Source: an uncultured Azospirillum sp. (GTDB lineage: Bacteria > Pseudomonadota > Alphaproteobacteria > Azospirillales > Azospirillaceae). From it: 23,394 nucleotides of DNA. Location of the stretch: positions 1-23,394 of the forward strand of contig NZ_CAMLJP010000101.1 in assembly GCF_946480385.1 (NCBI RefSeq). Direction: 5' to 3'. The number at the start of each line of letters is the position of its first letter. Position 1 is the first letter of the stretch. Shown piece by piece: positions 15,346 to 22,174 of the stretch. The notes beneath the pieces were generated by a model, which saw only the letters and a list, made by a program, of their open reading frames with translations, did not search any database and was not told the DNA's origin. Made by a program: the position numbers and the translations under genes.

Positions 15346-15439
15346 TGCGGGCTCCTTCGACAAGCGAGATCGGGCGATTGCGGGAAGACCTGCCCGGCTT
15401 TCCCTCCGCACCGTCAACTCCCCGGCCGCCGTCCTGGTT

Positions 15440-16360
15440 TCACCGCAGCGACAGCGAACCCCCATCTCCGGACTTGATGAAGTCGAGGAAGGCCCTGAGC
15501 GGCGCCGGCACCAGACGACGCCCCGCATAATAAAGGAAGGGACCGGAGAAGCTTTGCCACCAGGGTTCGAGAACGGGCTCCAGAGCGCCGCTGTCCAGAT
15601 GCGGGCGCAGCCACTGCTCGAACAGATGGATCACCCCGACGCCGGACACCGCCGCGTCGATCGCCAGTTCCATGGCGCCTCCCGGCCCGACAACAAGCGG
15701 TCCGGACGGGTCGAGCCGGATCACCTCCCCGTCGCGCTCGAACTCCCACAGCGGAGCGGCGCCGCTGGCAAAGCGTCCGCGCAGACAGGAATGGTTCATC
15801 AGGTCGCGCGGATGCTCCGGCCGTCCATGCGCGCGGAGGTAGGAGGGTGAGGCCGCGGTGGCGAAGCGCTGGCGGCGGGGGCCGATGGGAACCGCGATCA
15901 TGTCCTGCTCCAGCCGCTCGTCATAGCGGATGCCGGCGTCGCAGCCAGCCTCCAGCACGTCGACGAAGCTGTCCTCCGCCATCACCTCCACCTTGATTTC
16001 GGGATAGGCGGCGAGGAAGCGCGGCAGGATCGCAGGAAGCACCAGCCTTGCCACGCTGACCGGCACATTCAGCCGGAGGGTTCCCGCCACCCGGTCGCGG
16101 AAGCCGTTCACCACGTCGAGCGCGGCGTCGACCTCGCGCAGCGCGGGGGCGAGCCGGGCCAGCAGACGCTCCCCCGCCTCCGTCAGCACCACGCTGCGCG
16201 TGGTCCGGTTGAGCAGCCTCACGCCCAACTGTGCCTCCAACCGCCGCACGGCTTCGCTGAGGGCCGAGGCGCTGGCATTGGTGGCGCGGGCGGCTTCGCG
16301 GAAACCGCGGGCGCGGGCCACCGCAACGAAGGCGTTCAGGTCCCCCAGGTCATGCTGCAT
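15440..16360 (-). CDS. LysR-family transcriptional regulator, divergent from the aldo/keto reductase
   Basis: The 306 residues contain a winged helix-turn-helix (about 4-63, FREAARATNASASALSEAV, then LNRTTRSVVLTEAGERLL) and a type 2 periplasmic-like effector domain from about residue 90. It belongs to the same CrgA/AaeR-like branch as the LysR at 4413-5348. A 93-base control region separates it from the divergent PdxI-like reductase, its most probable target. The ATG at 16360 has no clear ribosome binding site, but the helix-turn-helix starts immediately after it as in homologues. The YejA-like gene lies 94 bases downstream on the same strand. Confidence 0.9.
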   Translation of the reverse strand: MQHDLGDLNAFVAVARARGFREAARATNASASALSEAVRRLEAQLGVRLLNRTTRSVVLTEAGERLLARLAPALREVDAALDVVNGFRDRVAGTLRLNVPVSVARLVLPAILPRFLAAYPEIKVEVMAEDSFVDVLEAGCDAGIRYDERLEQDMIAVPIGPRRQRFATAASPSYLRAHGRPEHPRDLMNHSCLRGRFASGAAPLWEFERDGEVIRLDPSGPLVVGPGGAMELAIDAAVSGVGVIHLFEQWLRPHLDSGALEPVLEPWWQSFSGPFLYYAGRRLVPAPLRAFLDFIKSGDGGSLSLR

Positions 16361-16453
16361 TGTTCGCCGATCCGCACAGGCTGTCCCGACTGTGCAGACT
16401 AATCGAACAGGCCGTCGGCGACTAGATTTGGCGAGACCAAAACGGAGGCCATC

Positions 16454-17335
16454 ATGTCCAATCTCGACAAATCCGGCAGTTTCGCCCTCGGCGGCAAGAC
16501 CGTGCGGCGGCTCGGCTACGGCGCCATGCAGCTTGCCGGTCCCGGCGTGTTCGGCCCGCCGAAGGACCATGACGCGGCGATCGCCGTGCTTCGCCATGCG
16601 ATAGAAGCAGGCGTGAACCACATCGACACCAGCGACTTCTATGGTCCGCATGTCACCAATCGGCTGATCCGCGAGGCGCTGGCGCCCTATCCGGACGATC
16701 TGCTGATCGTCACCAAGATCGGCGGACGGCGCGGCGACGATGCGTCCTGGCTCCAAGCGTCCTCGCCCGACGAATTGCGGCAGGCCGTGCACGACAATCT
16801 GCGCAATCTCGGCCTGGATGTGCTCGACGTCGTCAATCTGCGGCTGTGGGGCGACCACGGCCACGCGCCCGCCGAGGGGCCGATCGAGCGGGAACTGAGC
16901 GTGCTGGCCGACCTGCAGCGGCAGGGGCTGGTCCGGCACATCGGCCTCAGCAACGTTACCGCCGCCCAAGTCGAGGAAGGCCGCCGCATCTGCGAGATCG
17001 TCTGCGTTCAGAACCACTACAATCTCGTGCACCGGGCGGACGATGCGCTGATCGACGACCTTGCCGACAAGGGGGCCGGCAAGGGGATCGCCTATGTGCC
17101 GTTCTTCCCGCTCGGCGGCTTCTCGCCGCTGCAGTCGGACCAGCTGTCGGACGTCGCCCGCCGGCTCGGCGCGACGCCGATGCAGGTGGCGCTCGCCTGG
17201 TTGCTGAAGCGGGCGCCCAATGTGCTGCTGATTCCCGGGACCTCGTCGGTCGGTCACCTGCGCGAGAATCTGGCGGCGGCAGAGCTGGATTTGCCCGCCG
17301 ATGCCCTGGAGCAGTTGAACCGCTTGGCGCCATAG
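16454..17335 (+). CDS. pdxI: Aldo/keto reductase, PdxI (YdbC)-like pyridoxal reductase
   Basis: The 293 residues closely follow E. coli YdbC/PdxI: RLGYGAMQLAGPGVFGPP at 19-36, NHIDTSDFYGPHVTN at 55-69, DVVNLRLWG at 125-133 and LLIPGTSSVGHLREN at 258-272. PdxI reduces pyridoxal to pyridoxine with NADPH. Of the catalytic tetrad, D58, Y63 and K88 are present, but the usual histidine position is occupied by the NLR segment (128-130), as in E. coli YdbC. A GAGK insertion near 207 is extra relative to YdbC. The ATG at 16454 has CGGAGG about seven bases upstream. It is divergent from a LysR gene. Family certain, exact substrate inferred. Confidence 0.88.
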   Translation: MSNLDKSGSFALGGKTVRRLGYGAMQLAGPGVFGPPKDHDAAIAVLRHAIEAGVNHIDTSDFYGPHVTNRLIREALAPYPDDLLIVTKIGGRRGDDASWLQASSPDELRQAVHDNLRNLGLDVLDVVNLRLWGDHGHAPAEGPIERELSVLADLQRQGLVRHIGLSNVTAAQVEEGRRICEIVCVQNHYNLVHRADDALIDDLADKGAGKGIAYVPFFPLGGFSPLQSDQLSDVARRLGATPMQVALAWLLKRAPNVLLIPGTSSVGHLRENLAAAELDLPADALEQLNRLAP

Positions 17336-17343
17336 ACCCAGGG

Positions 17344-17453
17344 CACCGGGGCTGTCATGGGAGCCGGTCGATCAGGGGGGCTGCCCGAGCCGGTTGTCAT
17401 ATCCTACAATCGGCTGCACGAGCGGATCAGCCGTAAAAGGAACAGCCCCGGTG
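17344..17453. repeat. Perfect 12-bp inverted repeat enclosing the leader of the acyl-CoA synthetase gene
   Basis: CACCGGGGCTGT (17344-17355) and ACAGCCCCGGTG (17442-17453) are exact inverted repeats, 86 bases apart. The right arm ends with the GTG start codon of the synthetase gene. In a transcript reading through from the aldo/keto reductase, the left arm could pair over the start codon and reduce initiation, whereas a transcript started inside the gap would lack it. Two direct copies of GAGCCGGT (17361-17368, 17387-17394) lie inside. Function is inference. Confidence 0.6.
17388..17415. promoter_or_regulatory. 28-bp operator-like dyad upstream of the acyl-CoA synthetase
   Basis: AGCCGGTTGT (17388-17397) and ACAATCGGCT (17406-17415) form arms of ten bases with one mismatch around an 8-base spacer. 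The dyad is centred about 50 bases before the GTG start, where a repressor would block a promoter. As RNA it would form a ten-pair stem including one G-U, but no T run follows, so a terminator is unlikely. The size suits a TetR- or GntR-type dimer. No regulator gene of these families is adjacent. Confidence 0.5.
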
Positions 17454-18971
17454 AATCTCTTCTCCCTTCTCGATCATGCGGCAACCCGGTTCCCCGACCG
17501 CGGGGCGGTGTTCCGCGGCACCGAGCCGGTCCACAGCTTCGCGGAGCTGCGCTCGCGTGCGCTGCGAATCGCCGCCGGGCTGCGGGCGTCGGGGCAGCCA
17601 GGCGACCGCATCGCCATCGCGACGGAGAATGTGCCGGAATATGTCGAGCTGTTCTTCGCCATCTGGGCGGCCGGCATGGCGGCGACGCCGGTGAACGCCA
17701 AGCTGCATCCGCGCGAGCTGGTGCAGATCCTTGAGGATTCTGGCGCCACCACCGTCTTCGTCTCGCCCAAGCTGGCCGGTGGATTGGAACAGGCGCTCGA
17801 CGGATCGCCGGCGGCCTCCTGCCGCCGGATCGTCATCGGCGGGAGCGATTACGCGGCACTGGCGGCGGGGGAGGAATGGGCCGGCCCGGTCGATCCCGAT
17901 CCGCAGGCGCTGGGCTGGCTGTTCTACACCAGCGGCACCACCGGCCGGTCGAAGGGGGCGATGCTGTCGCACCGCAACCTGCTGGCCATGACCATCGCCC
18001 ATCTCGCCGATGTCGAGGCGGTGGACGAGGAGTGCAGCCTGCTGCACGCGGCGCCGATGTCGCACGGCTCCGGCCTCTACATGGCGGCCTATGTCGCCCG
18101 TGGCGCCCGGCAGGTGGTTCCGGCCTCTTCGGCCTTCGAGCCGGCGGAATTCCTCGACCTCTGCGACCATCATCCCGGCTGCGGAGCCTTTTTGGCGCCG
18201 ACCATGGTGCAGAGGCTGCGGCTGGAGGCGGAACGCGGCGGGCGCCGGCCGGCCAATCTGCGCTCCATCGTCTATGGCGGCGGGCCGATGTATGTGGAGG
18301 AGCTGCGGCGGTCGCTGGCGGTCTTCGGCCCGGTCTTCGTCCAGATCTACGGCCAAGGCGAGGCGCCGATGACCATCACGTCCTTGCGCCGCCGCGACCA
18401 TGCCGTGGACGACGACGCGGTGCTGGGATCGGTCGGCTTCGCCCGCAGCGGCGTCGAGGTGGCGGTGGTGGATGCCGAGGGCCGGCCGCTGCCGCCCGGC
18501 GAGGTGGGCGAGATTGTCTGCCGCGGCGACGTGGTGATGGCCGGCTACTGGAACAACGCGAAGGCGACGGCCGAGGCGCTGCGCGACGGCTGGCTCTACA
18601 CCGGCGACATGGGATCGTTCGACCGGCGCGGCTACCTGACCCTGCGCGACCGCTCCAAGGACGTGATCATCAGCGGCGGCACCAACATCTACCCGCGCGA
18701 GGTGGAGGAGGTGCTGCTGCGCCATCCGGACGTTGCCGAGGTCTGCGTCACCGGCCAGCAGGACCCGGAATGGGGCGAGATCGTCGTCGCCTTCATCGTC
18801 GCCGAGGCCGGCCACGACATTTCCCCCGACAGCCTCGACGCCCATTGCAACGCCAGCATCGCCCGCTTCAAGCGGCCCAAGCGTTACCTGTTCGTCGAGG
18901 CGCTGCCGAAAAACAACTACGGCAAGGTGGTGAAGCGCGAGCTGCGGGCACGTCTGGCCGGCGGCGCGTAG
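17451..18971 (+). CDS. Acyl-CoA synthetase (AMP-dependent synthetase/ligase)
   Basis: This adenylate-forming enzyme activates a carboxylic acid with ATP and joins it to CoA. The 506 residues contain the P-loop YTSGTTGRSKGA (159-170), the IYGQGEAP motif (299-306, where most family members have YG-T-E), YTGD at 383-386, the hinge block DRSKDVIISGGTNIYPREVEE (starting at 400) and the catalytic lysine K492 in NNYGKVVKREL. The substrate cannot be read reliably; the length and hinge block suit medium/long-chain or aromatic acids. The start is a GTG at 17451 with AAAAGGA upstream; a TTG 19 codons earlier would place the operator-like dyad inside the gene. It converges with the PAS gene, 16 bases away. 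Confidence 0.9.
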   Translation: MNLFSLLDHAATRFPDRGAVFRGTEPVHSFAELRSRALRIAAGLRASGQPGDRIAIATENVPEYVELFFAIWAAGMAATPVNAKLHPRELVQILEDSGATTVFVSPKLAGGLEQALDGSPAASCRRIVIGGSDYAALAAGEEWAGPVDPDPQALGWLFYTSGTTGRSKGAMLSHRNLLAMTIAHLADVEAVDEECSLLHAAPMSHGSGLYMAAYVARGARQVVPASSAFEPAEFLDLCDHHPGCGAFLAPTMVQRLRLEAERGGRRPANLRSIVYGGGPMYVEELRRSLAVFGPVFVQIYGQGEAPMTITSLRRRDHAVDDDAVLGSVGFARSGVEVAVVDAEGRPLPPGEVGEIVCRGDVVMAGYWNNAKATAEALRDGWLYTGDMGSFDRRGYLTLRDRSKDVIISGGTNIYPREVEEVLLRHPDVAEVCVTGQQDPEWGEIVVAFIVAEAGHDISPDSLDAHCNASIARFKRPKRYLFVEALPKNNYGKVVKRELRARLAGGA

Positions 18972-18984
18972 GGCAGGGGAAGGC

Positions 18985-19009
18985 CCGTCAGCGACCCGCC
19001 GCCTGACGG
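18985..19009. terminator. Small hairpin between convergent synthetase and PAS genes
   Basis: CCGTCAG (18985-18991) and CTGACGG (19003-19009) form a perfect 7-bp stem with an 11-base loop. The left arm contains the stop codon of the PAS gene on the minus strand and lies 13 bases after the synthetase stop. There is no T run, so it would be at best a weak terminator. Confidence 0.3.
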
Positions 19010-19413
19010 CGCAGGGCCTTCAACTCCTCGAAGCGGGCGGAGACGTCGCGCATGACGGCGGCCATTCCCAGCATCGCGCCGTCCGCGTCCTTCAGCGGCA
19101 CGATGGTGAACTCCACCGAGATGCGGCTGCCGTCCTTGCGGGTCGCCGGAACCGACAGCAGGTCGCCGCTGCCATAGCGGCTGACCCCCGACTTCATCAC
19201 CTCGTCATAGCCGTCCCAATGGCGCTGACGCTGACGTTCAGGGATGATGATGTCCAGCGACTGGCCCAACGCCTCTTCGGCGGTGAAGCCGAACACCCGC
19301 TCGGCGCCGGCATTCCAGAAGCGGATGATGCCCTCCCGGTCGGAATAGGCGATGGCCTCCGCCGGGCTGTTCAGCAGCGCCAGCCCCAGCCGTTGCAGGT
19401 CGTCCTCGGTCAT
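18988..19413 (-). CDS. Small stand-alone PAS-domain protein
   Basis: The 141 residues consist almost entirely of one PAS domain with its C-terminal PAC part: NSPAEAIAYSDREGIIRFWNAGAERVFGF (a PAS hallmark, residues 15-43), ATRKDGSRISVEFTI and GMAAVMRDVSARFEE. There is no kinase, cyclase or DNA-binding domain, so it must work by binding another protein, or as a ligand or redox sensor. A short basic helix ends it. The ATG at 19413 has GGGGAGG about six bases upstream. It lies 49 bases downstream of the SoxR-controlled reductase on the same strand, so it may be co-transcribed, although a hairpin overlaps the reductase stop codon. Confidence 0.85.
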   Translation of the reverse strand: MTEDDLQRLGLALLNSPAEAIAYSDREGIIRFWNAGAERVFGFTAEEALGQSLDIIIPERQRQRHWDGYDEVMKSGVSRYGSGDLLSVPATRKDGSRISVEFTIVPLKDADGAMLGMAAVMRDVSARFEELKALRRQAAGR

Positions 19414-19448
19414 GCGTCCTCCCCCCGTCATCGGTGAAATGTCATCGT

Positions 19449-19465
19449 TGAGTCGTCCCGACTCA
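19449..19465. promoter_or_regulatory. 17-bp palindrome with two GANTC sites at the reductase/PAS junction
   Basis: TGAGTCG-TCC-CGACTCA is a perfect dyad with 7-base arms. It covers the TGA stop of the reductase (19463-19465) and lies 36 bases before the PAS start codon. Each arm contains a GANTC sequence (GAGTC and GACTC), the target of the alphaproteobacterial cell-cycle methylase CcrM. It may be an operator for the PAS gene, a hairpin limiting read-through, or both. Confidence 0.4.
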
Positions 19466-20455
19466 TACGTCCAACACCAATCTTGCGCTGCGGGCACGCG
19501 ACACGCACAGCATCATCGTCTTGCCGGCGGCGCGTTCGGCGTCGGACAGCACGCTGTCACGGTGGTCGGGTTCGCCCTCCAGCACCGTCGTCTCGCAGGT
19601 GCCGCAGATGCCCTGTTCGCAGGAGGAGTCGACCGCGACGCCGGCTGCGTCGAGCGCCTCCAGCACGCTGGTCCCCGGCGGCACCGTGACCGTCACGCCC
19701 GACCGGGCGCAGACCACCTCGAAACTGTCGTCAGACGCAGCCTGACGCTCCGGTTCCACCCGCGGCGTGAACCATTCGAAGCGGACATCCTGCACCGGGC
19801 GGGCGGATGCTGCAACCGCCTCCATCAGGCGCTGCGGACCACAGCAGTAGATCGGGACATCGACAGGGGTGGCGGCGAGCAGCGCGTCCACCGTCAGCTT
19901 CCGGCCCTCGTCGGCGGCATGGAGCTCGACATGGCCATGGGGCAGGGCGCGGAGCTCGCCGAGGAACGGCGCCGCCTCGGCGCTGCGCACGCAATAATGC
20001 AGGGTCCAGTCGGCTCCCCGGCCGGCCGCCGCGCGGATCATCGGCAGCAATGGCGTGATGCCGATGCCGCCGGCGATGAACAGATAGCGCGGCGCCTCGT
20101 CGAAGCGGAAATTGTTGCGGGGCAGGCCGATGGCGACGGTGGCGCCGGGTTCCAGTTCACCATGGACGAAGTGCGATCCCCGTCCGCCGGGGACGTTCAG
20201 AACGGCGATGCTGTAGGCCTGCCGGTCCGCCGGATCGCCGCACAGCGAATAGGACCGCACGGACGCACCGTCGTCGGGCAGATGGACGTCAATGTGCGCA
20301 CCCGGCTCGGCCGGCGGCAAGGGCTGGCCGTCGGGATCGCGCAGTTCCACCAGCATGACCTGCGGTGCGACCCGCTCCAGACGATGCACACGCAGCGTCC
20401 GTGTGGGCGGGGGCTGGCGCCGCGTGGTCTCCGGCTGAAGGGCGTTCATCATCAT
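19463..20455 (-). CDS. PDR/VanB-family flavin-iron-sulfur oxidoreductase
   Basis: The 330-residue protein passes electrons from NAD(P)H through a flavin to a 2Fe-2S cluster. The flavin motif RSYS is at 67-70, the nucleotide motif GGIGITP at 129-135, and a C-terminal plant-type ferredoxin domain has cysteines 279, 284, 287 and 317 (C-x4-C-x2-C...C). This is the phthalate dioxygenase reductase/vanillate demethylase reductase architecture. Such reductases normally sit beside a Rieske oxygenase; none is present here. A SoxR-type promoter lies 67-97 bases upstream of the ATG, so a role in redox-cycling stress is more likely than aromatic degradation. The start is one of three consecutive ATGs (20455, 20452, 20449). 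Confidence 0.92.
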   Translation of the reverse strand: MMMNALQPETTRRQPPPTRTLRVHRLERVAPQVMLVELRDPDGQPLPPAEPGAHIDVHLPDDGASVRSYSLCGDPADRQAYSIAVLNVPGGRGSHFVHGELEPGATVAIGLPRNNFRFDEAPRYLFIAGGIGITPLLPMIRAAAGRGADWTLHYCVRSAEAAPFLGELRALPHGHVELHAADEGRKLTVDALLAATPVDVPIYCCGPQRLMEAVAASARPVQDVRFEWFTPRVEPERQAASDDSFEVVCARSGVTVTVPPGTSVLEALDAAGVAVDSSCEQGICGTCETTVLEGEPDHRDSVLSDAERAAGKTMMLCVSRARSARLVLDV

Positions 20456-20521
20456 ACCTGCCTGAAAAGTTCGTCGGTAGGAAAGGCTTCTGGCGTTTGG
20501 TATGCCAGATCCAATGCCGCC

Positions 20522-20552
20522 AGTATAAAACCTCAACTGGACTTGAGGTCAA
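20522..20552 (-). promoter_or_regulatory. SoxR-type promoter of the PDR-family reductase
   Basis: On the minus strand -35 TTGACC (20552-20547) and -10 TATACT (20527-20522) are separated by 19 bases, the over-long spacer typical of MerR-family promoters. Inside lies the dyad CCTCAAGTCCAGTTGAGG (20548-20531), matching the E. coli soxS SoxR site CCTCAAGTTAACTTGAGG in 15 of 18 positions, including both complete outer arms. The -10 is identical to that of soxS. Predicted transcription starts near 20515. No soxR gene is in the window. Confidence 0.88.
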
Positions 20553-20687
20553 GCGGAAATGCCGGACTGCCGCCGCGAATTCCGCGGTTCACGGACGTCA
20601 CCGGCGAGCGGCTGATGGATCATCCGCGCCTTGCCGGGTGTTGTTCGCGAAACGGTGCGTACCGGCACCACAGCGGGAGGAACGGTC

Positions 20688-21314
20688 ATGTCACGGAAGA
20701 CGATCATGGTCCTGGTTGCTGCACTCGGACTGGCGGGAACACCGGCGCTTGCCGCATCCGGCGATATCCATTCCGTCGTGGGGGAGAAGGTGAACCTGCG
20801 CGCCGGCCCATCCGACGATGCGGCGGTACGGTCCACCGTTGCGCGCGGCGACGAGGTGGTCGAGTTGCGGCGGGAGGGCAACTGGCTGGGCGTCCGGGTG
20901 CTGCGCACCGGAGAGGAAGGCTGGCTGTTCTCCGACCTCGTCAAGCGGCAGACCGCCAGCACGCTGGGCGGCGGGGAGGCGGCACCGGCGCAGGCCGGAT
21001 TCGAGCGGCTGTCACCCGGCTTCGACGGGCTGGTCGCCACCATCGGTGAGCGTCTCGGCTACCGCTTCGCCGACAAGGTGGACCAGACCGGCAACGGCGC
21101 CCTGCGCGTCGTGCCGACTCCGGAATGGACCTACAACACTGGCCGCGACGCCAAGATGTACGCGGCGCTGGCCCTGTACCAGATGTGGAAGAACTACAAC
21201 AACGGCCGCCCGGTGACGGTGACGCTGGGATCGCAGGGGCCGTCCGCCATCACGATTGCCGATGCCGCGAAGGGGCCGGAACTGACCATGCCGACGCCCA
21301 GCCCATCGCGCTGA
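20688..21314 (+). CDS. Exported SH3-domain protein
   Basis: The 208 residues begin with a signal peptide (about 1-22, cleavage after ALA). A bacterial SH3 domain follows (about 26-85; VNLRAGPSDDAAVRSTVARG then GWLFSDLV), which usually binds cell-wall peptides or ligands in the periplasm. The second half (about 105-182) is a separate conserved-looking segment with FDGLVATIGERLGY and an aromatic stretch MYAALALYQMWKNYNNG; I do not recognise its function. The ATG at 20688 has GGGAGG eight bases upstream. It is divergent from the SoxR-controlled reductase, but the SoxR box faces away from it. Confidence 0.85.
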   Translation: MSRKTIMVLVAALGLAGTPALAASGDIHSVVGEKVNLRAGPSDDAAVRSTVARGDEVVELRREGNWLGVRVLRTGEEGWLFSDLVKRQTASTLGGGEAAPAQAGFERLSPGFDGLVATIGERLGYRFADKVDQTGNGALRVVPTPEWTYNTGRDAKMYAALALYQMWKNYNNGRPVTVTLGSQGPSAITIADAAKGPELTMPTPSPSR

Positions 21315-21321
21315 CGGTCAT

Positions 21322-21344
21322 CGCGAGGCGTCGCGGCGGATTTT
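21322..21344 (+). terminator. Weak candidate terminator after the SH3 gene
   Basis: CGCGA-GGCG-TCGCG (21322-21335) forms a 5-bp stem with a tetraloop, and TTTT follows five bases later. It starts eight bases after the SH3 stop codon. The stem is short and the T run displaced, so confidence is low. Confidence 0.3.
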
Positions 21345-21394
21345 GCGGATTGTGGAGAGGGCAGGGCCGAGCCTGCGACGGGACCGCCGGATCA

Positions 21395-21420
21395 GGAACG
21401 TTTCAGGCATGTCTAATGTT
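21395..21420 (+). promoter_or_regulatory. EcfG-type general stress promoter of the DUF2892 gene
   Basis: GGAAC (21395-21399) is followed after 17 bases by TGTT (21417-21420), against the alphaproteobacterial EcfG consensus GGAAC-N16/17-CGTT. The region is locally AT-richer around the -10. Transcription would start near 21427, about 50 bases before the TTG start codon. Confidence 0.5.
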
Positions 21421-21463
21421 CTGTTCTGACGGTCCCTGGGGCCGCCGCCAACCGATTCCGACA

Positions 21464-21470
21464 GAGGAGG
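21464..21470 (+). promoter_or_regulatory. Strong ribosome binding site deciding the TTG start of the DUF2892 gene
   Basis: GAGGAGG ends five bases before the TTG at 21476. Upstream in-frame ATGs lie far back, within or near the SH3 gene, and lack such a site. Confidence 0.7.
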
Positions 21471-21475
21471 GAACC

Positions 21476-21940
21476 TTGCTGCCCGCCACCGCATCCCGCG
21501 TGGAAAACGCCACGTCCGACGACCTCAACCGCCGTTTCGCCGCCGAAATCGAGGAGAGTCTGCGGCACCATGCCGAACACCCGGAGCGGATCGACCGCCG
21601 TCTCGACGAACTCGACAACGAATGGGACATCGAACGGATGCTCGAGACGAACGCGGCGACGCTGGCACTGACAGGCACGCTGCTGGGCGCCTTCCTCGAC
21701 CGGCGCTTCCTGGCCCTGCCAGCAGTCGTGACCGGGTTCCTTCTCCAGCACGCCCTTCAGGGCTGGTGCCCTCCGGTTCCGGTGTTCCGCCGCATGGGCA
21801 TCCGCACATCGGCGGAGATCGACCGCGAGCGCTACGCGTTGAAGGCCCTGCGCGGCGATTTCGGGCGGCTTGAAGCCATCTCCGGCGATGCCGCCCCGCG
21901 CCGACGGGCTCAGTCCGCGCTGAAGGCCGCCGCGACATGA
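21476..21940 (+). CDS. DUF2892 (YgaP-like transmembrane) protein with soluble extensions
   Basis: The 154 residues have a charged N-terminal helix-forming region (about 13-57, rich in Glu, Arg and His). Two closely spaced hydrophobic helices follow (about 60-76 and 80-95), ending in the family hallmark GWCPP (96-100), and a basic C-terminal part contains RYALKALRGDF. DUF2892 is the membrane module of the rhodanese YgaP, but no rhodanese domain is present. The protein should sit in the inner membrane with both ends in the cytoplasm. Function is unknown; the EcfG-like promoter suggests general stress. Start is a TTG with an excellent ribosome binding site. Confidence 0.78.
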   Translation: MLPATASRVENATSDDLNRRFAAEIEESLRHHAEHPERIDRRLDELDNEWDIERMLETNAATLALTGTLLGAFLDRRFLALPAVVTGFLLQHALQGWCPPVPVFRRMGIRTSAEIDRERYALKALRGDFGRLEAISGDAAPRRRAQSALKAAAT

Positions 21941-22174
21941 CAGCGCGCCTGTCACCCAGGAGAGCGGCAGGCGGCATGATGTGGGTTGGGAGCAGGAGCG
22001 TCGACAAACGATTGACCGTGGCCTCGGCCCGAAGCGTATCGGTTGTACTGGCGTGGATTTCCTAAAATACCGCCATATGTAAACCGACCCGCAATATTTG
22101 GATCCAACACTGGCATCAGAGTGCGTGTCCGCACGGCAATCGTCTGGTTGATCGAGTTCGAAAAGGTGCACCCC

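Noticed and set aside
20498..20507. TGGTATGCCA, similar to a GntR (FCD subfamily) operator, downstream of the SoxR promoter
   Set aside because: Imperfect, short, and no GntR gene nearby; the SoxR box already explains regulation.
22063..22090. TAAA...CCGA resembling a flagellar sigma-28 promoter before the chemotaxis receptor
   Set aside because: The spacing is one base too long and most of the -10 does not match; too weak to call.
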